64,000 nt of DNA from CAVWCW01 sp963753615 (GTDB lineage Bacteria > Pseudomonadota > Gammaproteobacteria > Chromatiales > Chromatiaceae), in contig CAVWCW010000003.1 of the NCBI GenBank assembly GCA_963753615.1, forward strand, positions 124,001-188,000, given 5' to 3'. Both the position numbers and the translations under genes were made by a program. The notes beneath the pieces were generated by a model. That model did no database searches. It saw nothing but the letters and a program-made list of their open reading frames with translations, and was not told the DNA's origin. Every line of letters starts with the position of its first letter. Position 1 is the stretch's first letter. This document shows, piece after piece, positions 1-8,280 of this stretch.

Positions 1-5
1 CTGCC

Positions 6-1499
6 TTAGCGCTTGCTATAGCTGGGGACGGCGGGGAACCGGACTCGCCGTGCCTGCATGTGGATGCGGTTGTCCGGTTCCGCCACCAGGGCGTTCAGGC
101 GGTCCAGCCAGGTTCCGAGCGCCGGCTCGTGAAGGCCCGGTTCCGGGCCGGGTCCGCAGCGGTCCGGCAGCCGGTTCACGTGGCGGCGCAGCCGCTCGGC
201 GCCAGTTTCTCCGGTGGTGGCCAGGGCGTAGAAGATCGACACCCCCTGGACTTCCCAACCCTCGCGGCCGGCCAGCAGTTGGGGCGGGAAGCGCAGCCGG
301 CGGCGCCCGCCGGCGAGGGTTCGCTCCCGAAGCGGCGGCGCGCAGTAGGAGGGAAACAGTCTTACCAACCCGCCGCTGCCCGTGAGCTGGATGAGAAATA
401 CCCGGCTGGCTGTGGGCAGCTCCAGCTCCAGGCCGAAGCAGGCGTCTGCCCCGGACCGGCCTTCGCAGGCATCGCCGGTGGCTGGGCGCAGCCGCAGGGG
501 CGAGAGTTCTGGCGCGGCCCGGGACCAGGGCCACGGTGGTGCCGCAGTGGATGTCGGCTGTGGAATCTTAGCTTCGGGGACCGCCGTAGCGACGGCTTGG
601 GGCAGCCTCACGTAGGCCGCGGTGTCGGCGCCGGCCAGGTGGCTGCCGCTGGCCGGCTCCCGCAGTTGAGCCCACAGCTGGTGAAGGTCGCCCTGGATCG
701 GGTGCACCTCGCCCTCCAGGATCAGGCTGGCGCGAGCCGGGTCGTCGCTTACCCGCACCTCGGGATAGCGACCCAGGTAGTTGCCGACCAGATCGAAGGC
801 GGTGTCGAGCCAGGGGACGCCCTGGCCGAGGGGCCGGGCATGGATTACCGGCTGCTCAATGCCGCGCTCGCGCAGCAGGCAGCTCAGGTTCTGTGCCAGG
901 TACTGGGCCGCAAGGTCGGCCTGCCCGCGTTCGAAAGGCAGGCTGCGCAGGCCGCGCAGGTACTGTTCGCTCTGACGTTGGCCGATCAGGGTGCGCTCCC
1001 GGGCGTCGGGGCGGCCCTGCCAGGCGAGGCCAAAGCCGGCCACCCAGGTCTGGTCTGAGAGGTCCTGCGCGCGTAGGCTCAGTCGCAGCTCGCCGCTCGC
1101 CTGGGGCTGGCTCTCCAGGCCAATCAGGTAGTGGGGCTCTGAGCGCTCCCGGCACTCCGCAGGGGTCAGTCGGCGATGGTGTTGCAGAGGCTTGGCGTCG
1201 GCCCGCCACACCAGGTGCACGCCCGGGCGGGCCAGTAGGCGGTCGCGCAGGCGCCGACGGATTTCTACATTGAGGCCGTCCGGTTGGGGATCGGTCTCGG
1301 CCCCGGCCAGCGCCACCAGCATTACCGGTTCCCCGCGAAAGCGCGGATTCTCGGTGAGCTGCCGCTCCAAATAGGGGGCGAGTTCCTGGTCGAACCACTG
1401 GTCCAGGTCCTGGGTGGCGCTGAGTGGTGGGGCGCTAGCGCACCCTGGTAGCAGCGCGACGGCGGTCACGAGCAACGGGATGAGGGTATGGAGGTTCAC
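6..1499 (-). CDS. Outer-membrane/periplasmic lipoprotein, DUF4384-like C-terminus
   Basis: A 497-residue predicted lipoprotein. The N-terminus has a hydrophobic signal ending in the lipobox LPGC, so Cys20 would be lipidated. No enzyme motif is visible in the middle. Around residues 345-400 the segment with FLIQLTGSGGLVRLFPSYC resembles the DUF4384 pattern (hydrophobic strand, Gly-rich turn, then L-F-P). The start is GTG, overlapping the TGA of the upstream gene as GTGA, so it is translationally coupled to the ExbD/MotB-like gene. It is the last gene of the five-gene envelope cluster that can be seen; the window edge lies 5 bases beyond its stop. The lipoprotein call is firm, the DUF4384 assignment is by eye. 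Confidence 0.75.
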   Translation of the reverse strand: MNLHTLIPLLVTAVALLPGCASAPPLSATQDLDQWFDQELAPYLERQLTENPRFRGEPVMLVALAGAETDPQPDGLNVEIRRRLRDRLLARPGVHLVWRADAKPLQHHRRLTPAECRERSEPHYLIGLESQPQASGELRLSLRAQDLSDQTWVAGFGLAWQGRPDARERTLIGQRQSEQYLRGLRSLPFERGQADLAAQYLAQNLSCLLRERGIEQPVIHARPLGQGVPWLDTAFDLVGNYLGRYPEVRVSDDPARASLILEGEVHPIQGDLHQLWAQLREPASGSHLAGADTAAYVRLPQAVATAVPEAKIPQPTSTAAPPWPWSRAAPELSPLRLRPATGDACEGRSGADACFGLELELPTASRVFLIQLTGSGGLVRLFPSYCAPPLRERTLAGGRRRLRFPPQLLAGREGWEVQGVSIFYALATTGETGAERLRRHVNRLPDRCGPGPEPGLHEPALGTWLDRLNALVAEPDNRIHMQARRVRFPAVPSYSKR

Positions 1500-2455
1500 C
1501 GTCGGAGTCCCTCGACGCGCACGCGACCGTCATCGCCGATCAGGAGGGTGCCGCCGCGCAGCCCGGACATGGCCTCGCGGATCGCCTGGGCGATATCGTC
1601 CGGTAGCGCCACCGCCCAGGTCACACGTTCGTGGCGCTGGATGCCCGGATCCCGCTGCAGGGCCCGGACGAGAGCGCCCGGCACGCTCTCCGGGGTCATC
1701 TCATGGAAGCGCCGGGGGGCCTGGGCCGGAGTGAAATGGGGCCCGTCGACGCCCAGTTCCAGCCGCCAGGCCCGCGCCGGGGCTAGAGCGAAGAGGCTCA
1801 CCCGGCCGTCACGCACCAGCCGCGTCAGGGCCTCATCGGACCCGAACCGCAGGCTGAAGCCTTCCTTCGACGGGGCCACCACGCTGGGCTCAGGCGGGGG
1901 TTTTACCTCGGGTTCGGCGTTCGCCTCGATCTGCGCAGTGGCGATTGCGGCCCGGGCGGCTGTGGTCTCACGGCTTAGCCGAGACAGGGCCTGGCGCTCT
2001 CGGTCGATTTCCCGGCGCAGCTCGGACAGGGTCCGGCCGCGAGCCCGGAGTTCCGCCTCCAGACGCTGCAGCGCTTGGCGGCGTTGGTCGACGGCCCGGC
2101 CGAGCCGGGCCAGTTCCTCGGATCCGGCCTCCGCTTGGCGGCGCAGTGCGGCGTCCCGGTCCGCGCCGGCTTGGGCCTGGGTTTGGGCGCTGGCGGCCAG
2201 GTGCTGGAGCCGGGCCAATTCGGCGCGTAGCGCGGTGGCCTCGGTCTGCAGGGCCTCGACCTCCTGCCGCAATTGGTCGGGGGACTGGATCTCCGGCCTC
2301 GGGTCGGCCGGGGTCAGCGGGATGCTCTGCACCAAGGCGAAGATTGCAGTCAGACAAAGTCCGAGGATCGCCATAAAGCGCATGACGTCGGTCTGCAGCG
2401 CCTCCTCGCTGCTGTCGCCGAGGGGTTCAGGATCGAGCCAGCGGGGCCGGTTCAT
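1496..2455 (-). CDS. Single-pass inner-membrane coiled-coil protein, ExbD/MotB-like N-terminus
   Basis: 319 residues. A short cytoplasmic N-terminus leads through QTDVMRFMAILGLC into one transmembrane helix (about residues 25-45). An acidic residue (Asp in QTDVM) sits just before the helix, as in ExbD, TolR and MotB, where it carries protons. Residues about 60-170 are Ala/Arg/Glu/Leu-rich heptads, a long periplasmic coiled coil. A Pro-rich linker (near residue 185) is followed by a compact C-terminal domain of about 130 residues that I do not recognise. The gene overlaps the MotA/ExbB-like gene by 29 bases and the following lipoprotein gene by 4, so the three are probably one translational unit. 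Known: ExbB/ExbD-type pairs convert proton flow into work on envelope partners. Inferred: this protein is the stator partner of the upstream channel. Confidence 0.7.
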   Translation of the reverse strand: MNRPRWLDPEPLGDSSEEALQTDVMRFMAILGLCLTAIFALVQSIPLTPADPRPEIQSPDQLRQEVEALQTEATALRAELARLQHLAASAQTQAQAGADRDAALRRQAEAGSEELARLGRAVDQRRQALQRLEAELRARGRTLSELRREIDRERQALSRLSRETTAARAAIATAQIEANAEPEVKPPPEPSVVAPSKEGFSLRFGSDEALTRLVRDGRVSLFALAPARAWRLELGVDGPHFTPAQAPRRFHEMTPESVPGALVRALQRDPGIQRHERVTWAVALPDDIAQAIREAMSGLRGGTLLIGDDGRVRVEGLRR

Positions 2456-3104
2456 GCGGCGCCTCCCGGCGGTGGGCCTGGTTGAGCTGGGACAGATGGC
2501 GCTCGATTGCGTCCAAGCTGGACTGAAGTTCGCGCTCCCGGGCCTGGTGCAGGCCGCTGTAGTAGCGGCGCAGGCGGCCGCCGGCGGCGAGGGCCTTGCC
2601 GAGTCGCATCATATAGCCGCCGATGCCGCCAAAGATGGTGGTGGACAGGGCGATCAATATGCCACCGTCCACCAGCCGTTGGAGGATGGAAAAGGCGCCC
2701 TGTGCGGCGGCGGTACCGGGTTCGCCGAGGGCGTAGAGCAGGGCACTGCGCATGCCCACGGCGGTCCAGATCACGCCGATGCCGAAGAACAGCCCGGTCC
2801 AGAGGTCCACCAGGTGCTCGGCTTGGGATACCTCGGCGGCACTGGCTTGGGTGCGCAGGCGCCGACGCAGGAGTTGCAGTCCGTGCAGATAAAGCAGCAG
2901 GCACAGGGCGAAGGCCACCAGGGACAAGCCCAGGTTGCGGTAGGCCCAGCCCAGGGCCTGCTGAACGGCGGGAACTTGGAGCACGGTGAAGGCCACCAGG
3001 TCGAGGCTGTCCAGGGCGTAGACCAAGGCGGCACCGGCGATCAGGGCGCTTACCGAGCCGGCGGCGAATCCCTGGAGGAAGCCTGACCCTCGGTTTACGG
3101 ACAT
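2427..3104 (-). CDS. MotA/TolQ/ExbB-like proton channel family membrane protein
   Basis: 225 residues from the ATG at 3104, preferred over more upstream starts because a GAAGGAA ribosome-binding site precedes it and the previous gene ends at 3118. About four membrane segments are visible. The third (GVIWTAVGM) and fourth (ILIALSTTIFGGIGG) resemble the paired conserved helices of MotA, TolQ and ExbB, with threonines at the equivalent of the channel-lining positions. The C-terminus is a cytoplasmic charged helix rich in Arg, Glu and Gln. It overlaps the ExbD/MotB-like gene by 29 bases. There is no flagellar or TonB/Tol context in the window, so it does not look like motA, tolQ or exbB proper. 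The family-level call is by motif and neighbour, not by search. Confidence 0.65.
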   Translation of the reverse strand: MSVNRGSGFLQGFAAGSVSALIAGAALVYALDSLDLVAFTVLQVPAVQQALGWAYRNLGLSLVAFALCLLLYLHGLQLLRRRLRTQASAAEVSQAEHLVDLWTGLFFGIGVIWTAVGMRSALLYALGEPGTAAAQGAFSILQRLVDGGILIALSTTIFGGIGGYMMRLGKALAAGGRLRRYYSGLHQARERELQSSLDAIERHLSQLNQAHRREAPHEPAPLARS

Positions 3105-3117
3105 GGGTGAGATTCCT

Positions 3118-3666
3118 TCAACGCCCCTCGCAGGCGCGGCAGGTGGCCTCCAATACCAGCTCGACTTCCTGATACAAGCGATCGGCGCGCTGGTAGCCCG
3201 CCTGGTCACGGCTGATCTTGAGCAGGCCGAGCTCCTTGTCCAGCAGTTCGCCTTCCATCTTGACCAACAGGTCGGAGGGGTCGCGGCAACTCGAATCGCA
3301 GTTGTTGTAGTCCCCGCTGAGGCTGACGAACTTGACGTTGAAGTAGCGGTTATAAGTATTCTGGGCCTGCAGCCGGCTGATCAGCCCCTGGCGTTGGGCC
3401 CAGACCAGAAACTGGCTGAATTTCTCCTTGTTGCTGGGGCTCGGGTCCTCCTGGGCGATTTCCAACAGGCGCTGCAGATAGGCGTCGAAGCGGAAACTGC
3501 ATTCCGCTCCCAGGTCGGTGCGGGCCTGGGCGAGGGCTGCGTCGAGCTGGTAGCCCTCAGGGGGGATGCAGGCATTGGCCTGGATCGGGGTGGAATTGCA
3601 GCCGGCCAGGCCGGCCGCGGCCAGCAGCAGTGCGCCGGCGCTGAGGCGGTAGCGATATGCGTTCAT
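3118..3666 (-). CDS. Small lipoprotein of unknown function
   Basis: 182 residues with a classic lipoprotein signal: positively charged start, Ala/Leu-rich core and lipobox LAGC, so the mature protein starts at Cys23. The rest is soluble and helical, with extra cysteines (CIPPEG, CSF, CDSSC, CRACEG) that could form disulfides in the periplasm. The ribosome-binding site GGGAG lies just before the ATG. It is the second gene of the five-gene envelope cluster, 13 bases upstream of the MotA/ExbB-like gene. I do not recognise a family. Confidence 0.7.
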   Translation of the reverse strand: MNAYRYRLSAGALLLAAAGLAGCNSTPIQANACIPPEGYQLDAALAQARTDLGAECSFRFDAYLQRLLEIAQEDPSPSNKEKFSQFLVWAQRQGLISRLQAQNTYNRYFNVKFVSLSGDYNNCDSSCRDPSDLLVKMEGELLDKELGLLKISRDQAGYQRADRLYQEVELVLEATCRACEGR

Positions 3667-3694
3667 GTTGGTGCTCCCTGGGTTGGCAAGCGGC

Positions 3695-4522
3695 TCACAT
3701 CATCAGCGGGCTGCGGTAGGTTTCTGGCGTGCTGCCGGCGGGTGGCCCGGCCAGCGGCAAGTCGCCCACGGGGTCGCCGAACAGGATGGATTTGACCCCG
3801 CCGACAACCGCTTGCATCTCCGGGGTGATGCTGCCCAGAGACTGGTTGAGCTGCTCCATCAGAGTGGCGCGGCTGATCTCGTCGCGGGTGCGGGCGATCA
3901 GATCCGAGGTTTCCTGCATGTCCAGGTAGATGTCGGCGGCCACCACTGCCAGCGAGGAGTCCCCGGCCCCTGAGGAGTGGGACACCAGTTTGTAGTATTC
4001 CCGGAAGCGGTCGCTGAGGCGCATGCCGGAGCGCCCGCGCAGGCTGAGGCGGTTCGCTTGGTCAGTGGCGGCAACACCGGAGGCGCCGAGCAGATTCTCC
4101 TGCAGGTTCCACGGGCTCATCTTCAGGCCCAGTTCCTGGCGCAGGCGCTTCTCCAGGCCGTTCTCGGTATGCCGCACCGCTTGCTCCATGGCGGGCAGAT
4201 TCTGCTCCATGATCTGCAGCATCTCCAGGTAGCTGGCGCCGAGTTGCTTGGTGATGCGTTCGCAGCCGGCGTCGCCTTCGGCGCCGTCGCATTTGCTCTC
4301 CAGGTAGATCTGTTGTTGCTGGTCCAGGCGGTTGATGACTTCCTGCAGGCCGGTCTCCATTTCCTGGGCCACCTGCCCAGTTTGGCGGATATCTTCCAGC
4401 ACCGTAGTGGGGAACAGACGGATGGTGGGCTGGCCCTGGCCCATCAGGGCGGGGGTGAAGGCGGCCAGCAACAGGTACAGCAGGGTTTGCTCGGGGCGGC
4501 GGAGACTGGATCGGGGATTCAT
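3695..4522 (-). CDS. Secreted/periplasmic helical protein of unknown function
   Basis: 275 residues. The N-terminus (charged, then LLYLLLAAFTPALMG) is a cleavable signal peptide. The mature protein is Gln/Glu-rich and largely helical, with two cysteines (KCDGAEGDAGC) that may form a disulfide. No catalytic motif is seen. A strong AGGAGG ribosome-binding site fixes the start. It is the first gene of the envelope cluster and follows the V-ATPase I gene after a gap of about 150 bases, so it may be in the same transcript. Function unknown. Confidence 0.65.
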   Translation of the reverse strand: MNPRSSLRRPEQTLLYLLLAAFTPALMGQGQPTIRLFPTTVLEDIRQTGQVAQEMETGLQEVINRLDQQQQIYLESKCDGAEGDAGCERITKQLGASYLEMLQIMEQNLPAMEQAVRHTENGLEKRLRQELGLKMSPWNLQENLLGASGVAATDQANRLSLRGRSGMRLSDRFREYYKLVSHSSGAGDSSLAVVAADIYLDMQETSDLIARTRDEISRATLMEQLNQSLGSITPEMQAVVGGVKSILFGDPVGDLPLAGPPAGSTPETYRSPLMM

Positions 4523-4671
4523 GGCTTCCTCCTGGGGGCGCTGGAATTCGGTTTGGCTCGGGCTGCCAGCTCGATTTCATGATGGGCGGAGAAAGCTGAA
4601 CCGATGCTGAACGGATGGATTCAGCCGGGTCGATGGGGAGCCTAAGGGGCTCGTTGCCGGTGGGGGCAGGC

Positions 4672-6555
4672 CTACTGGCCGAGCCGCAGGGGACGGAATT
4701 CCCGGCCGTCGCCGGAGAAGAAGCGCGAGAAACCCTCGAAGTACTCCAGGCGCAGCGCCTGGATGGTTACGATGGCGCCTTCGAGCACCAAAATGAACAG
4801 GTTGCCCAGGACCACGGTGATCAGGTGGCCGGCCGGGGCCATGGTCTCGGCCAGCGTGAACACGGCGATCGCCAGGGCCACGTGGTTCAGGCTGAAGGCG
4901 GTTACGCGCAGGAACGACAGGGAGTTGGAGACGTAGCCCGTAATGGTCTCGAAGGTCTCGATAAAGACCACCAGCACGCGCTCGCCCAGCGGCGCTTTGG
5001 TGGTGCGCCAGCGGTAGACCAGGATCGCGCCCAGGGATAAGGTGCTCACCACCAGGCTGATCCAGCCGCATTCTCCGGTGCTGTAAAGGTCGTTGACCGC
5101 GCACAGCAGGGCCAGGTAGAGCGTGATGCTGGCCAGGCCGTTGCTCTCGAACACGGCCTCCAGGTATTCGCCCATCACCAGCCGGTTGAAGATGCTGACC
5201 AGCGTCACCAGCACCAGGAACCCGATACCCCAGGCGAAGGCTAGCTTGAGCATCAGGATAGGGTCGGTCAGGGGGGCGATCCAGAGCGGGTGCACCAGCT
5301 CTTCGTAGCCGAAGATACTGCCATATAGGCCGCCGAACAGCATCGCCGCCAACCCCCCGGACATGACGAAGGGGGTGAACGAGCCGAGCTTGCGGCGGGC
5401 CAGCCAGGCGACAAGCAGTATGGTGCCGCCGTGGCCGATGTCGCCGAACATCATGCCGAACATGAGCACGAAGGTGAGCGCGAACAGCAGGGTCGGGTCC
5501 ACCTCCCGGTAGCGCGGGATGCCGTACTGCTTGACCAGGTTGGCAAACGGGGCCAGCAGGCGGCCGCGCAGCATTACGGTGGGTACTTCCCGTAGCTCGT
5601 CGCGGCGTGGGTCGCGGGCGCTGAGGATGAAAGGGTGGGGCAGGTCTTGGTCCAGGCGCTGCTCCACCGGCGCGATCTCTCGCTTCGGCATCCAGCCGCT
5701 GACGATGGCGAGTTGACCGGAGCTGCGAGCGGCGGTCTCCATGCGTACAAAGGGCTCTGCCAGCAGCAGGGTGCGTCGGGCCCGCTCCAAGGGAGCGCGG
5801 ATTTCTTCCGACCACCTCTCGACGCCGGTGCGTGCTTGCTGCCGCTGCTCGGCGGTCTGTCGTCGGCGCTGTTGCAGTTCTTCCCGCAGCTTCTGGGGCT
5901 CGGCGTGCAGTTCGGGGGGGATCTCCAGGGGCTGAAAGCCGGCGCTGTCGAGAATGGAGCGGATCTCGTTCTCGCGTTCGCCGCGTGGACCGACCACGAT
6001 AATGTGGGCGCTGCTGCCGCTCAGCAGGTAAGTGAACACCATATGGTCCGCCAGCTCGGCGGCCTCGGTAAGGCGCCCGAGGTTGGCTCGCGGTACGACG
6101 CCCAGCTGCAGGTCGAGGAATTGCTTTTCTCCCTGCAGCAGGCTGAGGTCGATATTGAGGTTGGCGAAGTTGTCCAGGGCCTGGTCCAGATCGTCGACCA
6201 GGCGTTCCTGTTCGGAAAGGCGGCGGAGTTCTTCCTCGAATGCCGAGTAGCGGGCCCAGACCTCGCCCAGCCAGGCATCCAGCTCACCCAGCTCCTGCTC
6301 GCTGACCACGCGGGGCTTGCCGAGCTCCGGTGGCGGGGCTGGCGGCAGGTGAACTCGGATTTTCTCCAGGCGGCCGACGGCCTCTACGTAGTATTCCCGA
6401 TAGCGCTCTCCCGGGATATTGGGGAACAAGGCCTCGTTGCATTCCCGGCAGTCCGGGTGAAATACCTCCAGCTCGGCCAGGGTGAGCGAGACCTGGGGCA
6501 GGTCGTCGCTGAGCACCTGCAGGACCACGTGCTTCATCGCCAGGGGACGTAACAT
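4672..6555 (-). CDS. V-type ATP synthase subunit I
   Basis: 627 residues, the usual size for the V/A-type ATPase a-like subunit (NtpI, AtpI). The N-terminal half (about 1-320) is cytoplasmic and coiled, beginning MLRPLAMKHVVLQV. The C-terminal half holds about seven transmembrane helices, including FALTFVLMFGMMFGDIGHGG and SLSFLRVTAFSLNHVALAIA; the latter contains the Arg that works opposite the c-ring carboxylate. It forms the ion half-channels of the membrane sector. An alternative start at 6537 (MKHVV) is possible. It follows the subunit C gene by 4 bases. The proteolipid K and the catalytic A and B subunits are not in the window. Confidence 0.9.
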   Translation of the reverse strand: MLRPLAMKHVVLQVLSDDLPQVSLTLAELEVFHPDCRECNEALFPNIPGERYREYYVEAVGRLEKIRVHLPPAPPPELGKPRVVSEQELGELDAWLGEVWARYSAFEEELRRLSEQERLVDDLDQALDNFANLNIDLSLLQGEKQFLDLQLGVVPRANLGRLTEAAELADHMVFTYLLSGSSAHIIVVGPRGERENEIRSILDSAGFQPLEIPPELHAEPQKLREELQQRRRQTAEQRQQARTGVERWSEEIRAPLERARRTLLLAEPFVRMETAARSSGQLAIVSGWMPKREIAPVEQRLDQDLPHPFILSARDPRRDELREVPTVMLRGRLLAPFANLVKQYGIPRYREVDPTLLFALTFVLMFGMMFGDIGHGGTILLVAWLARRKLGSFTPFVMSGGLAAMLFGGLYGSIFGYEELVHPLWIAPLTDPILMLKLAFAWGIGFLVLVTLVSIFNRLVMGEYLEAVFESNGLASITLYLALLCAVNDLYSTGECGWISLVVSTLSLGAILVYRWRTTKAPLGERVLVVFIETFETITGYVSNSLSFLRVTAFSLNHVALAIAVFTLAETMAPAGHLITVVLGNLFILVLEGAIVTIQALRLEYFEGFSRFFSGDGREFRPLRLGQ

Positions 6556-6559
6556 CGGC

Positions 6560-7621
6560 TTAGCTACCTGTCTCCTGGTCCGGCTCCGGGGCGTCGGCGC
6601 CCAAGCCCATGGCCTGCTCGATCAATTCCCTCGACAGTCCCAGGATGCGCCCCTGCAGCAAGGAGAACACTCGCCTCAGCTCTTCCTCCCGCAGCACCAG
6701 GTAGGCCAGGCTGCGGGCCGCTATCGAAGGACTGGCCCGCAGGTGCTGCTGCAGGGCTTTGCGGGTGAGCCGGCGCAACCCAAAGTCCACATCCATAGGA
6801 TGGCGGCTGTCGCGGAGGCCGGCGCCCAAAGGCCCGGGCAAGGACTCGACGACCTTTTCCAGGCTACCCAGGTTCACCAGCTGCAGCAGGTGCCGGCGGT
6901 TCAATACCAGACCGTGGGGCGAAAGCAGATAGTAGGTTTCGCTCGGGGTCAGCTCGTAGCAGAAGCGATAGCGCAGGAGCAGGAGCAAGTTCTGGCGGTC
7001 GATCAGCGTGCCGGTTAACGCTTGCAGGGGTTGGCGGTCCGGACCTTCGCAGTTGCGGGCGTGTTCTCCCAGGGCGGTGTAGAAGCGCTGGTCGATGGTA
7101 GCGTCGAGCAGAAAGGGTTCCTGGTTCTCTTCGTAGCTGCGCCGAGCCTGCACCGCCAGGTCGCGATAGGGGCCCTGTTCCAGGGTGCGCAGCAGCTCAT
7201 TGACGCTTTCGGTTCGCAGCAGCTCGGTATGAGGCAGGGTGATGGAAGCCGGCAGGTCGTGCAGATGGTCCTGGATCTCGCGCGCCTCCAGACCGTTGAT
7301 CTTTCCCCGGATCAGGGCCTTCAGGTTGAACAGTTCAAACTTCTGGAACCAGTGCTTCAGCACCTTGCGCGGGCCACCGCCCAGGGGCCGCAGCAGGATG
7401 ACGGTCTCGTCCAGCATCCGCTGCAGCAGGGTCTGCTCCAGCAGGCGGTTCTTGCGTTCACCGGGCAGCAGTTCCTCGAGCAGGGCGCCGAGATCCAGGG
7501 TGCGCGCTAGCTCCTCGTTGCCGGACTCCAGTAGGTCTGCCAGCGCGGCGTCGCTGCGCAGCCGGCTGGCCAGGATCTGGACCCGGGTCTGGAGATAGAT
7601 CTGTGCGGAACTGCTGGCCAT
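6560..7621 (-). CDS. V-type ATP synthase subunit C (AC39/NtpC family)
   Basis: 353 residues from the ATG at 7621 (MASSSAQIYL). All-helical, Leu/Arg-rich sequence with the three-lobed AC39 character; the stretch LVLNRRHLLQLVNLG and the repeated Leu/Arg pairs fit subunit C, which links the central rotor to the membrane ring. An upstream reading of the same frame would overlap the preceding gene and looks like shadow sequence, so it was trimmed. It lies between the peripheral-stalk gene and the subunit I gene, which supports the assignment more than any single motif. Confidence 0.75.
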   Translation of the reverse strand: MASSSAQIYLQTRVQILASRLRSDAALADLLESGNEELARTLDLGALLEELLPGERKNRLLEQTLLQRMLDETVILLRPLGGGPRKVLKHWFQKFELFNLKALIRGKINGLEAREIQDHLHDLPASITLPHTELLRTESVNELLRTLEQGPYRDLAVQARRSYEENQEPFLLDATIDQRFYTALGEHARNCEGPDRQPLQALTGTLIDRQNLLLLLRYRFCYELTPSETYYLLSPHGLVLNRRHLLQLVNLGSLEKVVESLPGPLGAGLRDSRHPMDVDFGLRRLTRKALQQHLRASPSIAARSLAYLVLREEELRRVFSLLQGRILGLSRELIEQAMGLGADAPEPDQETGS

Positions 7622-7637
7622 TAGGGGGCCGCTGGCT

Positions 7638-7955
7638 TCAGTTTTCCGGGTCAACCAGCAGGCTAAAGGCGGCCTCCAAGGCTTCCTCCTCGCGCAGCTC
7701 GGCAAAGTCGCGCAGCTCGGCGTGGCGTTCGTCGAAGCGGCGCTTGATCTCTTGAATCGTCTGCCCCGCTCGCGCTTCGGCCTTTTCCACAAACGATGCG
7801 TGCAGCTCGGGGATACGGGCCTCGAAGCGATCGTCCTCCGCCCGCGCCTCCATCAGGGCGCTTTGGATGGTGTTCTCCCGCTCGAGGTCGGCTTGCTGCA
7901 CGATCTTTTCCGCCCGCGCTTCCGCATCCAACAACCGTTGCAGTGAGTCATCCAT
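7638..7955 (-). CDS. V-type ATPase peripheral-stalk (G/H-like) subunit
   Basis: 105 residues from the ATG at 7955, with GAGG about 8-10 bases upstream; a TTG at 7970 is the alternative. The whole protein is a charged Ala/Glu/Arg helix (AEKIVQQADLERENTIQ), as in the small E/G/H stalk subunits of V/A-type ATPases, which pair into a coiled coil holding the catalytic head. It is the first gene of the set H/G-C-I. Low-complexity helices can mislead, so the family is inferred mainly from position next to C and I. Confidence 0.6.
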   Translation of the reverse strand: MDDSLQRLLDAEARAEKIVQQADLERENTIQSALMEARAEDDRFEARIPELHASFVEKAEARAGQTIQEIKRRFDERHAELRDFAELREEEALEAAFSLLVDPEN

Positions 7956-8280
7956 CGCCAAACGCCTCAATCGACCAGCCGCGGCCTTGCTGGCCGCATC
8001 GTGGTTTCCATTTTACCCGATTTGGGCTGGGCTTAGGGAGACCGGCTAACCTGCAACTGATCGCGGCGTTCGGCTCGGAATTCCAAGGTCTCGATAGCCG
8101 ATTTCAATTAATTTCAATCGGTTATGGAAATACGAAGTGGTTGAGGTGTCGGATCCCTCCGGGGACATGCTATCGATTCGGTCCTGGCCGGCAAGGCGTC
8201 TACTTTGATTTGGCCGCGCGAGTTGCTATCTTGGGGACCAATCGATTGTCAGTCCTAGCCGCTAGCCGTTCGGAGCGATC
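7956..8280. promoter_or_regulatory. Divergent intergenic region, V-ATPase genes and 8281 gene
   Basis: About 325 bases between two divergent genes, so it must hold both promoters. It contains an AT-rich stretch with a direct repeat (ATTTCAATTA / ATTTCAATCG, near 8100). I see no RNA gene or ORF with coding character. No convincing -35/-10 pair could be chosen. Confidence 0.35.

Noticed and set aside
2771..3034. Minus-strand frame overlapping the MotA/ExbB-like gene (87 residues)
   Set aside because: A shadow of the channel gene in another frame, Trp/Pro/Ser-rich and without a ribosome-binding site.
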